64,000 bases of DNA. Source: Sclerotinia nivalis. Its lineage: Eukaryota; Ascomycota; Leotiomycetes; Helotiales; Sclerotiniaceae. Under the pieces are notes generated by a model. That model saw only the letters and a program-made list of their open reading frames with translations, had not been told where the DNA came from and did no database searches. The position numbers and the translations under genes were made by a program. The first letter of the stretch is position 1, and each line of letters starts with the position of its first letter. The stretch is taken from the NCBI GenBank assembly GCA_029531795.1, contig JAPEIS010000008.1, forward strand, positions 124,001 to 188,000. The letters are read 5' to 3'. This document shows, one piece after another, positions 1-11,325 of this stretch.

Positions 1-1
1 A

Positions 2-634
2 GCATCACTTCTTCCATCTCCACCCAATACTCCTTCGAACCTTTTATTCCGCCGCAAACTCATTAACTCTATTATATCACCTCCAGTGGCGGCTACTTCA
101 ACCACCCAACCACCAATAATTACATTATCCTTGTCATCTGCAGGAACACATACCCTAGATTCTCTTCTACACACAACCTCTACACCAACCTCTACTTCAT
201 CAGCTTCCCTATTTTCTCTTTGCGAACGTATTGCCATGTCCCTTATGCCTTACGAAGCTTTACTTCGAGAAAGTTGGACAGGAAGAATTGTTTGGAGAAA
301 TTGGTCTATGGATTTATTCAAGAGAAGAAGAGCGGACTGGGTGAAGAGGGTTAAGAGTGGAGATACTCAAGGAAAATACAATATTTCAAATACAGTTGTA
401 TTCAAGAGTCAAGATGGCAATGCAAATGCTATGGTTGGAAAAGAAATTCTGGGAGATGGAATTGGAAAGCCTCATGGAAAAGGTAAAGGTGGTGATAAAG
501 AATTTGGAGGAGAGAGGCAAAAGAGTGCTATTGAGTTGGCGAGAGAGAAGTTCGCTGCTCATAAACTTACAAGTTTTAAGGGAAAGATTATGCCACCTAA
601 GGGAGTGAAAGCTACTGGTGCAAATGCTATTTGA
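2..634 (+). CDS. 3' end of an unrecognised protein-coding gene (5' truncated by window edge)
   Basis: The reading frame is open from the first complete codon of the window to a TGA at 632-634, so the gene begins outside the window and about 210 residues are visible. The first third is rich in Ser, Thr and Pro. A compact, probably folded stretch follows, with aromatic and basic residues (ESWTGRIVWRNW, then a run of Arg/Lys). The tail is Gly/Lys-rich and ends in a basic segment. I see no in-frame ATG near the window start that would be a natural beginning, which is why I extend the frame to the edge. No family was recognised. The long open frame and the compositional shift at the stop argue that it is real. 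Confidence 0.6.
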   Translation, partial: ASLLPSPPNTPSNLLFRRKLINSIISPPVAATSTTQPPIITLSLSSAGTHTLDSLLHTTSTPTSTSSASLFSLCERIAMSLMPYEALLRESWTGRIVWRNWSMDLFKRRRADWVKRVKSGDTQGKYNISNTVVFKSQDGNANAMVGKEILGDGIGKPHGKGKGGDKEFGGERQKSAIELAREKFAAHKLTSFKGKIMPPKGVKATGANAI

Positions 635-3052
635 GACTTCGGGGTTGGATGAGGGTTAAATGAACATGGGATCATGAATGAAACTTCACGATGTGACAAG
701 ATGGAATTGAATGGGATAAGATTCTTCGGCAATCGCTTTCCAGAAACGGATATATGTTCAAGCATGATTTGGGTACTAGCCTATGAGAATGGATGAGGTG
801 GGAAATGGGTAATTAAAAGCGACAATCAAACAATGAATGAGGGACACAATTGGAGAAACAAAAAAAGGTGTAGGATACTAGAATGAACGAGGCTACGAAT
901 GTGTGATAGCTATTGAAAGATTGCCCCGCGGAGCTATGAGAAAGATTCTTTACTTGATTCTACTTTCTTTTTTCGTTTGTCTATCTTTCTGGTCTGGTTT
1001 ACGCTATAATGTTCTTGATTGGTCTAATGGTTTTGATTGATCTTCGATATGGTTTTTGTGGCTGTCTTTCCTCTAATTTTTATGATTAAATTACAAATAT
1101 TACTTAGCGTGCATAGCATGGGATTTATGGATGGGTTGGGAATGAGGCTGGGTGGGGGTGCATTGGTAGGTAGATGATGAGAAGAAGAGGTTTCTTTGGG
1201 AGGGGAGAAGAGGGGATGATGAATGGAGTGGAATTAGTGATGAGATGTAAATGTCAATCCAGAAATCAAAGAGTTAGTTCATTTGTTGATTAGGTTTTGG
1301 TGATTGTGTGATTGTATGATATGATATGATGTGGTTGATGTTTTTGAGGTAGGTAATGATGATGATGGAGTGAATGAGTAAGGAAATAGATGACATTATA
1401 CCGTATTCCATACATCCCACATAAATATATTCCATATCAACATTCAACGAATAGCCTCCGAAAAACCATATACATATATAATGAATACGGAAGACTATTG
1501 GACATACTGGGTAGTACACGAACGATATCGAGATTAGATTGAAAGTGTGGAGAGTAGTTTGTAGGAAGAGGAAGAGGAAGAGGAAGAGGAAGAGGAAGAG
1601 GAAGAGGAAGAGGAAGAGGAAGAGGAAGAGGAAGAGGAAGAGGAAGAGGAAGAGGAAGAGGAAGAGGAAGAGGAAGAGGAAGAGGAAGAGGAAGAGGAAG
1701 AGGAAGAGGAAGAGGAAGAGGAAGAGGTGATGTTTAAGAATGTGAAATGTGAAATGTGAAATGTGGTTTGGAGGAGTTGGATGGAATGGGGGTATGAGAT
1801 GAATGATGTCGCTTAGTGAGGAAGTTGAATGTAGCTACTGCTGAGGCTGAGGTTGAGGCTGAGGACAAAGAGTAGGAGGTTATGGTGGCTTTACTAGGTA
1901 ACCATCTGTTGGTGAAAATATAGGTATAGAAGGGGATGATTGGGGGTTACGCAATGGTAATGATTATTTTGCAAAAAGATGATGATGGGTGAGATTATCT
2001 TTAGGGAGATATAGGAGTTTTATTTAGAATACAATACTTGTTAATCACATACTGCGGTATACACCTTGGGATTAAGATCAGGAAATGATTGGCTAAGGGT
2101 TAAGGAAATGAACGCTTCGACTTGATGGCTTTTTTTATTAGCACTTATCTGGAGGAAGTTTTTGGAGAAGTGGAAATGGTTTGAAGTTCTATGTTAGTGT
2201 TAGTGTTAGTGTGTTGGAAAGGAATTGGAATTTGGTTCGGTTATATAAGGGAGGGGTTGTCAAAAATCAAGTTTTTTTGTAAGGAGGGGTGTGAGATAAA
2301 GGTTTTAAGTGCAGCGTATACAACCTTCCCTTCTCTCCTCTCCCAGACTGAAGAAACGGATGGAAAGTTTTAATCAAACAATAAAAAGTTTACAGGAGAT
2401 AGTAAGGAATTTTAGAGCTCAGGAGAGGAGGGCAAAGGAGAAAGATGGGAGATTGTATATGCTGATTAAGTGCTTGATTATTCTGGTTATCTTCTATTGT
2501 AGATAATATCATATCACAAGATGTACGAAATGAATAGTATCTCGATTCGAGATATATATATATATATATACGTTATGAACATTACAACACTCTTCAATAT
2601 CCCCGGTTAAAAGTTGATAATGAATTATTCACATGTACACGTGGAAGCATCTCATAAGTTCATACCGTCACGATAAGTCTATAAAACTCTTCAATATGTC
2701 AATCATATTTGATTTGAACATCTTTTAGATTTAACTCAAAATCTGAAAAGAAGTATTAGATATACTTCGGTGTATAATAGATAATATCATATGAACTCCC
2801 TCGATACTTTTACATCCTAATCCTAAATACCCAATGCAAATATCGGAATATAATACCATGTTCAATATTTCGATAAGAGCAGGATAGTTTTTCGCTCAGT
2901 AACTTTTGGGAAGGCCACCCCAGTCCCTTTTTACTCGTCGATTTATGTAGTATATAGTTTGACTTCAAGTAGTCAAACTGTTCCGCTTATATATACATTT
3001 ATATATCCTAGATACTCATTGCTTTCTTGATCGCCCATTGTCATTTTTATCC
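635..3052. other. Gene-poor intergenic region
   Basis: No convincing gene. The first 700 bases after the stop are G/A-rich with many GATG-type words. The stretch holds a long hexanucleotide repeat (listed separately) and a TA dinucleotide run at 2551-2570. Short open frames here (for example 2191-2506) have no supporting features. Confidence 0.6.
1564..1727 (+). repeat. (GGAAGA)n hexanucleotide repeat, about 27 copies
   Basis: This is an uninterrupted polypurine hexamer repeat of about 164 bp with no visible interruption. It lies outside any supported gene. Read as protein it gives only alternating Arg/Lys (one strand), with no start context or flanking coding signal. Confidence 0.95.
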
Positions 3053-3480
3053 TCAGCCAAGCAGATTAAACTTTTTTTGAATATACAGAAGGTCCAGTAT
3101 CTTTGTGACGCGACTTGTCTTATTTGTAAATATATCTCTCAATGGATCTGGAATTCCTAAATTCTCCTTAATCGATATCATACTCAATTGATATTCTGTA
3201 TCTTGAATCTCCATACGTATTTTAGTAATCGATTGCTTGATTTCTAATAATTCTTTATCTTCATCTCCTGGAGAATTCATATTTGTTTTATCCCAACAGT
3301 GTGGTCTCATCCCCCAATCACCGCACGTTTCCGGTAGACATGAAATACCAGTCATCATCCTCTCTATCAAGACATAGGAATTTGATCTTTTTCTTCCCTC
3401 ATTCTAGATTCTAAAGTTCTTTTTTTCTTCTTCAACCCTTTGTGCTCTTCGGCCTGGGCAGCTGCAGCGCATAAATTCAT
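3053..3480 (-). pseudogene. Possible frameshifted remnant of an unrecognised protein
   Basis: On the minus strand an ATG at 3480 opens a short Lys/Arg/Glu-rich helical stretch of 37 codons that stops at about 3367. An overlapping frame then runs without an ATG start to a stop at 3053. It has about 105 codons, with clustered Cys at its start and a heptad-like Glu/Leu/Ile region after it. No intron with a recognisable donor joins the two frames, so a frameshift in an old gene is one reading and chance overlap is the other. No family was recognised. Confidence 0.25.
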
Positions 3481-5147
3481 GTAGAAAGTGATTTTCCATA
3501 TCTTTATAGTAAAACAAGAACTACACTAAGTAATTTCCCTATGATTATTATCGGGAATGGTTCGTGGTCGGTCATAGTGGAGTAAATGCTCATGTTTACT
3601 TCGATCTAATTATTGTTATTGTTATACAAATCTTTAGATTGGAGGAATTTAATGAGAGGTTTGTACAAGAAATAACATAAAATACGTTAGATTAGGATTA
3701 TAGCTTTGGTTTATGAAATGTATAGGATATCATTTTTTACTATTTCTTAGTTTAGAGCCGTTGCATGTCACATGTATGAAAATAAGATCTCGATTTCATA
3801 GATGGATTATAATCTTTGCTCGTTTTATATTTCTGATAATCTTATCTAGCCCTGCGGAAAAGTACAGATGTACTAATGGTGCCAAGAGTAGGCTTTTGGC
3901 CTTTTGACTGCCAGGAGTGCATATCTTTCACTGTCAGGTTATGTACTATACAACTTTACCTAACTGAACCTCATTCAGGGTTCTCAATACTTACATGGAA
4001 TTCTAACAATAATAGACTTGATATCCCGAATTCGATTAGAATATCAATAGAGTAACGAGATGAGGAGGGAGTTTTGATGAGTTATTGTACGCTTACTACA
4101 CTTTTTTTTTTATAGCTCCCCGCCATACCATCACTAGTCACGCCGTCTTTGATTGTCCAAAGTACACCCAATACTTCTTATCACACTCAGCTTATATGCC
4201 GAAAGTATGGGAACCGTATCTCCGAGTCCTATAAAGAGAGGAAGCTTTGAACCTCTAGTGCTAGTGATCCATCTTTCCAAAATCGCCGGCTACCAGGTCT
4301 ACTTCAACCATCAAATGAACATCATATTATATCAAACCCAAATAACCCTATATTAGTATCCTACAGGTAATTCATGTAAGTATATATTCCAAAGATAACT
4401 TGTAGATAGCCTTTAAAAATCCAATTAGTTATTAATAGAAATGCTAGAAAATTTTCATTTGTTTGTTACTATTTTCTTTTCTTTATAGCCGTTGCCTTTT
4501 CCTCTTCTTCCTCCTCCTCCTCCTCCTCCTCCTCCTCCTCCTCCTAGTACATTTCCATGACGCGCTTTTGATATCAGCCAATCAACACCTGGAATTTTAT
4601 CTCGTCAATTTTGCATTCGTCTTGGATCGTATTGTAAAGGTATTCAATGGAATCCTTGCTTTGGTTTATTATCGATCCAATAATAATGGCCATTGCTATT
4701 TCTTTTTCATTTTTATAATGAGAATCAAATCAAGTATATATATCTACAATATATTTAATAATATTGCCATCTTAAATCCGGATGGTAATCTAAACAACTA
4801 ATCTATAGATTATATAAAATTAATAGAAATAAATCGAATAAAAAATTTAAACTAATTAATCTAAATATTATTAATCTAGATGGTTATTTAGATTTTTGGA
4901 TTGAATAAAATATATTATATAATTTAAATTGATTGAGATATTGAAAAATTTGAATAATCGAATTGGAAGATTGAGTATTATAGAAAATATACTATTTTTG
5001 AAAAGTAGAGCTAGTTTAAAAATCAGGATTGGAAGATTACAATTCGGTTTTAATCTAGGTTTTCATTATCAATAAATAAGTATTCCATTTTTCCAATCGA
5101 TTTAAGTTTGACTGTTTACTTAACAATTAGAACATCCTGTAATCAGG
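3481..5147. other. AT-rich intergenic DNA flanking the retrotransposon
   Basis: No supported gene. A (TCC)n run of about 12 units lies near 4509-4545. From about 4730 to 5100 the sequence is extremely AT-rich, with degenerate repeats of an AATC-GATGG-TTA word (compare 4777-4796 with 4870-4890) that differ mainly by transitions. The open frame at 4463-4801 is a poly-Leu artefact of the (TCC)n run. Confidence 0.55.
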
Positions 5148-5152
5148 ACTTT

Positions 5153-5365
5153 GTATCACGGAGGCAGCAGACAGGATAACAGAAATCACTTTTATTGATA
5201 AGACATAGCTCGAAGAACTACGTTTCTATAGAAAGAACGGTTCCTTAAACACATTTATATGTAGCGCTAGCCCCGACCGGGGTTAGCCTACACTTATCCG
5301 AGGTCCGATTCTTACAGGTCGGAACCCGAGCGGTCTCCGTATACCATATACGGGGACCCCGTAAC
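5153..5365 (-). repeat. 3' LTR of the retrotransposon
   Basis: It is the same length as the copy at 10578-10790 and nearly identical to it. It carries the palindromic core GCGCTAGCCCCGACCGGGG and the AT-poor end that reads GTATACCATATACGGGG. The internal side abuts the polypurine tract. If one adjacent base is shifted, its ends can also be read as canonical TG...CA. Confidence 0.93.
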
Positions 5366-5368
5366 AGT

Positions 5369-5380
5369 ACCCCCCTCCTT
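5369..5380 (-). other. Polypurine tract of the retrotransposon
   Basis: On the minus strand the sequence AAGGAGGGGGGT lies three or so bases inside the 3' LTR. This is the expected place and composition for the plus-strand DNA primer of an LTR element. Confidence 0.75.
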
Positions 5381-8300
5381 AGGGTCGAGCTCCGTTGAGA
5401 CGACTAGGGGGACCAGGTTTATCCGGATAACGACAATGATAATTACAGATCAGTTCTTGAGCATTCTCCAAATACTCCGCAAACTCTTCGGTAGGCGTAT
5501 CATAACCTACCCATCGGACAGTATACTTCAGGCGGGGGCCACCACAGCCCCGACGTTCCCATCGGGAATCCAGAACTTCCTCTACATCGAATTGCTCAAT
5601 ACCTTCAACTTCGACAGAAGGGGGAGGCGGGTTGCATTGACCAGGGACAGAATCATCATTGACGGGATACAACAGGTTAACATGAAAGACCGGGTGATTC
5701 CTCATAAAAGCAGGGAGCTCCAGTTCGTAAACGTACGAGCCTATGCCCTTCAGAATTCGAAAGGGATTTAAATTCTTCCAATCTAGCTTCTTCTAGAAAC
5801 GAAAAGTTCGGATATTCTTAACATTAAGCCAAACTAGATCTCCAGGCTGGTATCGACGGGCAGGTGAACGATGGGAATCGGCATTCTTCGAATAGCGGGC
5901 TTGACTAACGGTCAGTTCGGTCTTCAGGTGATCGATGATCGACTTCATCTTTTTGACGAATTCCTCAACATCCAGGACTCCAGGGCGATCGGAGAGCGCG
6001 ACAGGTTCGAAACCCATTCGGGGATGGAAACCGTAATTAGCAAAGAACGGCGATAAGCGGGAGCTTTCGGATCAGGCAGAGTTAATCGAGAATTCGGCGA
6101 TCGATAGCCATTCGGATCAATCGTCCTACAGGTAGGATACATACGAGCGAAGGTATTATTCGAGTATTGTATTCGCCCTTTCCGTTTGTCCATCGGTTTC
6201 AGGATGATAAACTATCGACAGCTTCGAAACAGTATCTAATCGTTTACAGATATACTTCCAGAAGTCAGAGATAAACTGAGCTCCACGATCGGATATAATG
6301 GTCTGCAGCAGGCTGTGGAGCTTTCATACATGCTTCAGGAACAGACGGGAGACTTCTTCGGAGTTACAGGTTCCTTGGCAGAGCAGGAAATGCTTTATTT
6401 TGATCAATCGATCGATTACAACAAATATCGTATCGTACCCAAAGCTTTTCGGAAGATGAGTAATGAAATCGATTGAGATATCTCTCCAGGCTTGTTGTAG
6501 AATCGGGAGAGAGCGTAAGATTCCTTCTTGTCCTCTACAGTTCGGAGCGGTTCAGTAGCAATTATAACAATTGCGCACTCAACAGAAAACATAATCGTAA
6601 TATCCAGACTAATAGTAATTTCGGGAAAGCAGTTCGAAGGTACGGGTACGGTGCGGGTGTCCGGCAATAAAGGAATCGTGGATCATTCGGAGGAGCTTTG
6701 CTTTCAGAGGATCGTAGTTAGGAATATAAAGCTTTTTACGATAATATAATAGGTCATTATTCACAGTACATTCAGATAACGTGATATGCGGGTGTCTAGC
6801 AGCATTCTTTTTTAAAGCCTTTAAGATCGATAGCGGAAGCGGGTCGGACAGGTAAGCTTCAGCGAGTAGGGGTTTCAGTTCTTCAGGGGGTTCCAATTGT
6901 ATAGATTCAGGTAATTGGATAGGGATTGGGTTATCGGGTATCGCAGATAGTTCAGATTCACAAGCAGGTAATCCAGGTTCGCGGATAGATGGTTCGGGAT
7001 TGCAAACAGACGACGGGGTATCGGTACAGATTTGGCTACAGGTTGTAATCGCGAAACGGACTTTCTTTTTTGGTTTAACAATAGGAAACAGATCTGTATC
7101 TAGATTTTCGGTTTTCAGAACAATCTGACTTTGATGAAGAAGATATTTATCCCCTTCTTTAAGCAAATCCTTTGATCTCCTGATCAGAGCATCGGGTTTC
7201 GCTCCTTGCTTTCCGGAATGGTACATAATCTTGAAATTGAAACGGAACAGAAATTCAAACTAGCGGGTTTGACAACGATTCAATAGCTTTATTATCGTAA
7301 AGTACTCCAGATTCTTATAGTCCGTAATAACTTTGATCGGGGAAGAGGTACCTTCTAATTCGGATCGCCACTCTTCGAAACAACGGATAATTATCAGTAA
7401 TTCTTTATCATAAATCTCGTAGTTACATTTTGCAATCGAATACTTCTTTGAGAAATATGCAATAGGTTTCAGAATCCCATCGTTATCGTATTGGGAAAGG
7501 ACTCCAGCAGATACATAATCCGATACATCCGTCTCTAGGATTACATCTTTCTTCCAATCGAAAAAGGTTAACACAAGTGCCGCCGTAAATGCGGCTTTCA
7601 GATTCGAGAACGATTTCTCACAACCAGGATCCCATTGGAAGGCTACATCCTTCTTGGTCAGGTTTACCATCGAACGAATGATCGAGGAAAAGTCGCGAAT
7701 AAAGCGTCGATAGAAATTGCTAAACCCTATAAACATTTGTACATCCGTCAGGTTCTTCGGCGTTTTCCAATCAATTATCGTCTTAATCTTGGCTGGGTCC
7801 ATTCGGATCCCCTCTCGGTTTACAATTAGGCCCAGGAATTTCGTTTCAGGTTTCAGGAATTCGTATTTCGACAGATTGGCATACAATCCGGCTTTCCGTA
7901 AGGCATCTAGTACCTTTTGTATATGCTTTATATGTTCAGAACGAGTCTTGCTATAAATCAGAATATCATCCAGGTAAGCAGTGCAGAATATATCCAGGTA
8001 TTCTCTTAGAGTATCGTTGATAAATCGTTGGAACATTGCTGGGGCTCCGGTCAGTCCGAACGGTATGACCAAGGTTTCGAATAGGCCGAATCGGGTACAA
8101 AATGTAGTTAGGTATTCTTGTCCTTCCTTGATTCGGATATTATTGAAAACCGAGATGATATCTATTTTTGTAAAATACTTCATCCCTTTCAGGTTATTCA
8201 AGGACTTTTTGGTTAAAGGCAATGGGTATCGATCTTTCATAGATAGGTTATTCAACGCACAATAGTCTACACAGAATCGAAGATCACCATTGGGTTTTTT

Positions 8301-9127
8301 AACAAATAAGACAGGCGAAGCGGAAGCGGAGGAACTCGATCGGATGAATCCTTTTGCTAGGTTTTCCCTTAACCATTCTTGCAAAGCTTTCAATTCGTCC
8401 CGAGATATTGAATACAGGGCTCCAAACGGTAGCTTAGCCCTATCTTGCAGTCGGATATCATAATCGTATAGGCGGTGCGGAGGTAGTTTGTCAGCGTTAT
8501 ATGGAGAAAATACATCGATCCACGAACGGAATTCAAAAGGCAGGTCTTCGGGAGCAGGGTCTTCTTTTTCCTTCAGGATTCGGTTTATCAAATCGATACT
8601 AGCTTGGAACATCTTGTAGCCTCGACAAGCGTACATCGAGCAAACTCGGATTGAAACGTTTGCTATATCTCTTTTCTTTAGTGTTTCAGAACGAAACAGT
8701 AAATAAATAGAACGGGCTTTAACAGGGATATCGGATAGGGTTCGGACACTCGATAGTTGTGTAGGTGTATTACAGGACTTTCGACAGAATTCGCTATCGA
8801 AGCGAAAGGTATTGGATACGAATCCGATATAGGGATCGTACTTCTTTAGCTAGACCAACCCCAGGATAATCGGATAATGAGTTAGTTCAGTAATATAGAT
8901 TTTCGATCTTTTCTCATAATGATCATTGATTTGCAGATCGATTAGAATGTAACGATCCATTCGATTTTCGGACAGTATTTTTCCGTCGAATCCAATGACT
9001 TCGAATGGGACAGGTAATTTGTATATTGGGAGCTTGATAGCTTCCACTCAACTTCGATCCGCGAAAGCATATCCTTCGCATCCGCTATCCACTATAATAT
9101 AAGTGGGACAGGATCGATCAAGCGTCG
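5379..9127 (-). pseudogene. Pol remnant: protease, RT, RNase H, integrase, chromodomain
   Basis: Protease: VDSGCEG near 9090-9110, followed by an in-frame stop. RT-RNase H: an open stretch from about 8660 to 7260, with YLDDILIYS as the catalytic box and [11 protein letters not shown] opening RNase H. Integrase: the zinc-binding histidines at about 6620-6660 and a core fragment at about 6180-6300 with [10 protein letters not shown]. Chromodomain: 5379-5705, around [12 protein letters not shown] and YTVRWVGY. In-frame stops fall at about 9050, 8848, 7260 and 5793. At least two sit where related elements usually have Trp, fitting TGG to TAG changes. Frame changes near 6640 and 6000 break integrase. 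RT and its downstream stretch to 6609 share one frame, so the 7260 stop is a point change and not a frameshift. Confidence 0.88.
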
Positions 9128-9250
9128 ATAGGACAGTAACAGATAATATCATCAGATTTGCTCGATTGCTTATTTCTTCAGCGAAAGATAAACCTTGAAT
9201 TGCAGCGGTGGACAAACGTAATGTGCACGGGGCTTTCGTCTGACAACGAC

Positions 9251-10540
9251 TTATGCCAAGCAGGCTCCGTTTCCCGAACTCGGGGAGCCGGAAGGGGACA
9301 GACTGTACAGTGATATAGCATACAATTGAATCTGGCCGGAAAACGGAACAGAGGATAACAGAGCAAGACTGGTAAAGCTAGCTCTAACTTGCACAGAACG
9401 ATTATCTGGGAACAGGCAGTCTTTCACACGGTGATCGGCAGACCCACAACGGAAGCATTCCCCTCGTTCGCGTCTATTAGTACATCTTTGGGAATTGAGA
9501 TCCATTGGATCTCCAGCAAACATAATCGTAGCAGAAGCAACAAATCGGACAGTAGAATTCGGGGACGGAGCGGGGGTACGATTAACAGGATTCAGATTTT
9601 GAATAGTAGTGCAGGGTAACGGGACGATTGGACTACGACCGGAACCGATCGATCCCATCAGATACAGACAGCGATTCTCCAATGTCTGCACGAAAGCGGC
9701 GAATGCATCGGTACTATCCGTAGAGGGCTCAGCGATAACAATCTGGTTCTTCAGTTCACTCGACAGGGCTTGTTCTAATAGGATAACCAGGGTACTGTTG
9801 TCGTCGGCCATCCCGGCTTCCAATGCTAGTCTTTGGAACTCAGCATAGAAGACATGGAACGATTGGTTCCTCTGTTTCAGATTGATCAGGAGTTTCCAGG
9901 CCTCGGCTCGTTTGTTCTGATTTCCATAAACTCTTTCCAGTATTTGCAATAGATCCTCATAATCGGCAAATTTAACAAATTGTCCTTTGATATTATACAA
10001 TCGAATTTGCGCAGCAGCGGGTCCAGTTAATCTTCCAGTTACGTAAGTCAGGCGGGAATGCGGGGAAGTGAAGCGGTCGGAATTGGCATGCATTTTATTT
10101 TGTATTTGATTGACAAATCGATCAAGATCGATTTTCGTTCCATCAAACAGTGCAGGATCAGGTACCTTCTCACTCAATTGAGGTTTCGACAGAACAGGAG
10201 CGGCAATTGGGGTTGTAATAGGAGTCAGAGGCGAGGGGCCGGTCAGGTCGGTAAGGGTTGAAACAAACGGGGCAACGGGGACAGGATGGAGTTGAATTAG
10301 ATAGGTAATCAATCTATCGTTCTCCTCTTTCCATCGTATAAATACAGTTTTCTCGACTTGCAGATCGAGAATAAGCTTTTGAATTGCGGATTGCAGATCG
10401 GTCACTTCTGTTTCCATTCTTATACTGAATTCGTAAAGGGAGATGAGATAACAATACCAGATCGCGATATCACTAACTATAACGGTAGCGAATTCTTCGG
10501 GGGAGCCGGACTGGCTAAACGGGTGCGGACAGGACGACAT
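9251..10540 (-). pseudogene. Gag polyprotein ORF of the retrotransposon
   Basis: The frame is open for 429 codons; a better start may be the Met at about 10417, just before an amphipathic helical region. The centre (roughly residues 130-280) has the retrotransposon Gag fold signature: FDGTKIDLDRFVNQI, then a W/L-rich block with FHVFYAEFQRLALEAG. A zinc knuckle CFRCGSADHRVKDC (CX2CX4HX4C) lies near residue 365. After the knuckle the frame runs into low-similarity sequence and stops, and Pol resumes in another frame. Whether that was once a programmed frameshift or is decay cannot be told here. Gag itself carries no early stop, so it is the best preserved part. Confidence 0.85.
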
Positions 10541-10577
10541 CGTAGAAGTGTCGGCACAGATAGAAAAGAGCTACGTA

Positions 10578-10790
10578 GTATCACAGAGGCAACAGACAGG
10601 ATAACAGAAATCACTTTTATTGATAAGACGTAACTCGAAGAACTACATTTCTATAAAAGGAACAGTTCCTTAAACACATTTATGTATAGCGCTAGCCCCG
10701 ACCGGGGCTAGCCTACACTTATCCGAGGTCCGACTCCTACGGGTCGGAACCCGAGCGGTCTCCGTATACCATATACGGGGACCCCGTGAC
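10578..10790 (-). repeat. 5' LTR of the retrotransposon
   Basis: It is the 213-bp partner of the left LTR. Because the element is on the minus strand, this copy would contain the promoter. The bases inside it (minus strand, TACGTAGC...) do not look like the TGG-starting primer-binding site for initiator tRNA-Met. Self-priming or an altered site is therefore possible. Confidence 0.93.
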
Positions 10791-10795
10791 ACTTT

Positions 10796-11325
10796 GGATG
10801 CACCGTATATTTGCTACCACGTCGTGGAATTGTATTGCGCTCCCCTGAAAAACTTATATGGGATCTTTTTTGCATAATCTTCGACAGTGACAATGACCGG
10901 GATACTTCCGGTGGCGGGCTAAGATCTGTTAGATTTCTTCTGGCTTCTTTTCCACATAATATTCGGTCTTGCAATAGCGTCAACCATAGGGATACTTGCA
11001 ACGGTGGGCGAATAGCTTCTGGAGGAATCATCTGATCTTCGAAACATCTTGATGATTTGGACGCAGTTCGTTTTGTTGAAAGATTTTGTTTCTGGTTCAG
11101 TATATGTGTTATTGGGATGAAAGGTTTGAAGAAGAAAAGCGGATTTAAATCGTTCCATGTGCACGAATACACGCCATTCCAGTCACGTCATAAGTATTCC
11201 AGAGCGGAGTATTGGAACCTTATTACCATACTAAATAAAACTATCCATGCGCTAATATTCATCTTCATCCAAATGCCGACATACATCACACCCATCAAAC
11301 TCCTGAGGCAACTGAACCGAGACCT
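10796..11325. other. Intergenic region next to the LTR
   Basis: No gene supported. Open frames on both strands at 10708-11172 overlap the LTR or shadow each other and match nothing I recognise. Confidence 0.5.

Larger units (their letters stand above)
5153..10790 (-). mobile_element. Degenerate Ty3/gypsy LTR retrotransposon, chromovirus type, minus strand
   Basis: The element is bounded by two 213-bp LTRs and flanked by a perfect 5-bp duplication ACTTT (5148-5152 and 10791-10795). Internally, on the minus strand and in order, are Gag with a CCHC knuckle, a DSG aspartic protease remnant, reverse transcriptase with YLDDILIYS, RNase H, integrase pieces and a C-terminal chromodomain. RT before integrase plus a chromodomain is the layout of chromoviruses (Metaviridae). 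Pol is interrupted by several in-frame stops and at least two frameshifts, so the copy cannot be autonomous. The LTRs differ at about 15 of 213 positions by my hand count, all of them transitions. Confidence 0.95.

Noticed and set aside
1539..1730. ORF of alternating Lys/Arg
   Set aside because: A translation of the GGAAGA repeat only.
4463..4801. Plus-strand ORF with a poly-Leu stretch, superficially like a signal peptide
   Set aside because: Produced by the (TCC)n repeat; the rest is AT-rich and unlike protein.
10708..11172. Minus-strand 154-codon ORF running into the 5' LTR
   Set aside because: A chimera of flank and LTR sequence with no family match; the LTR part is repeat DNA.
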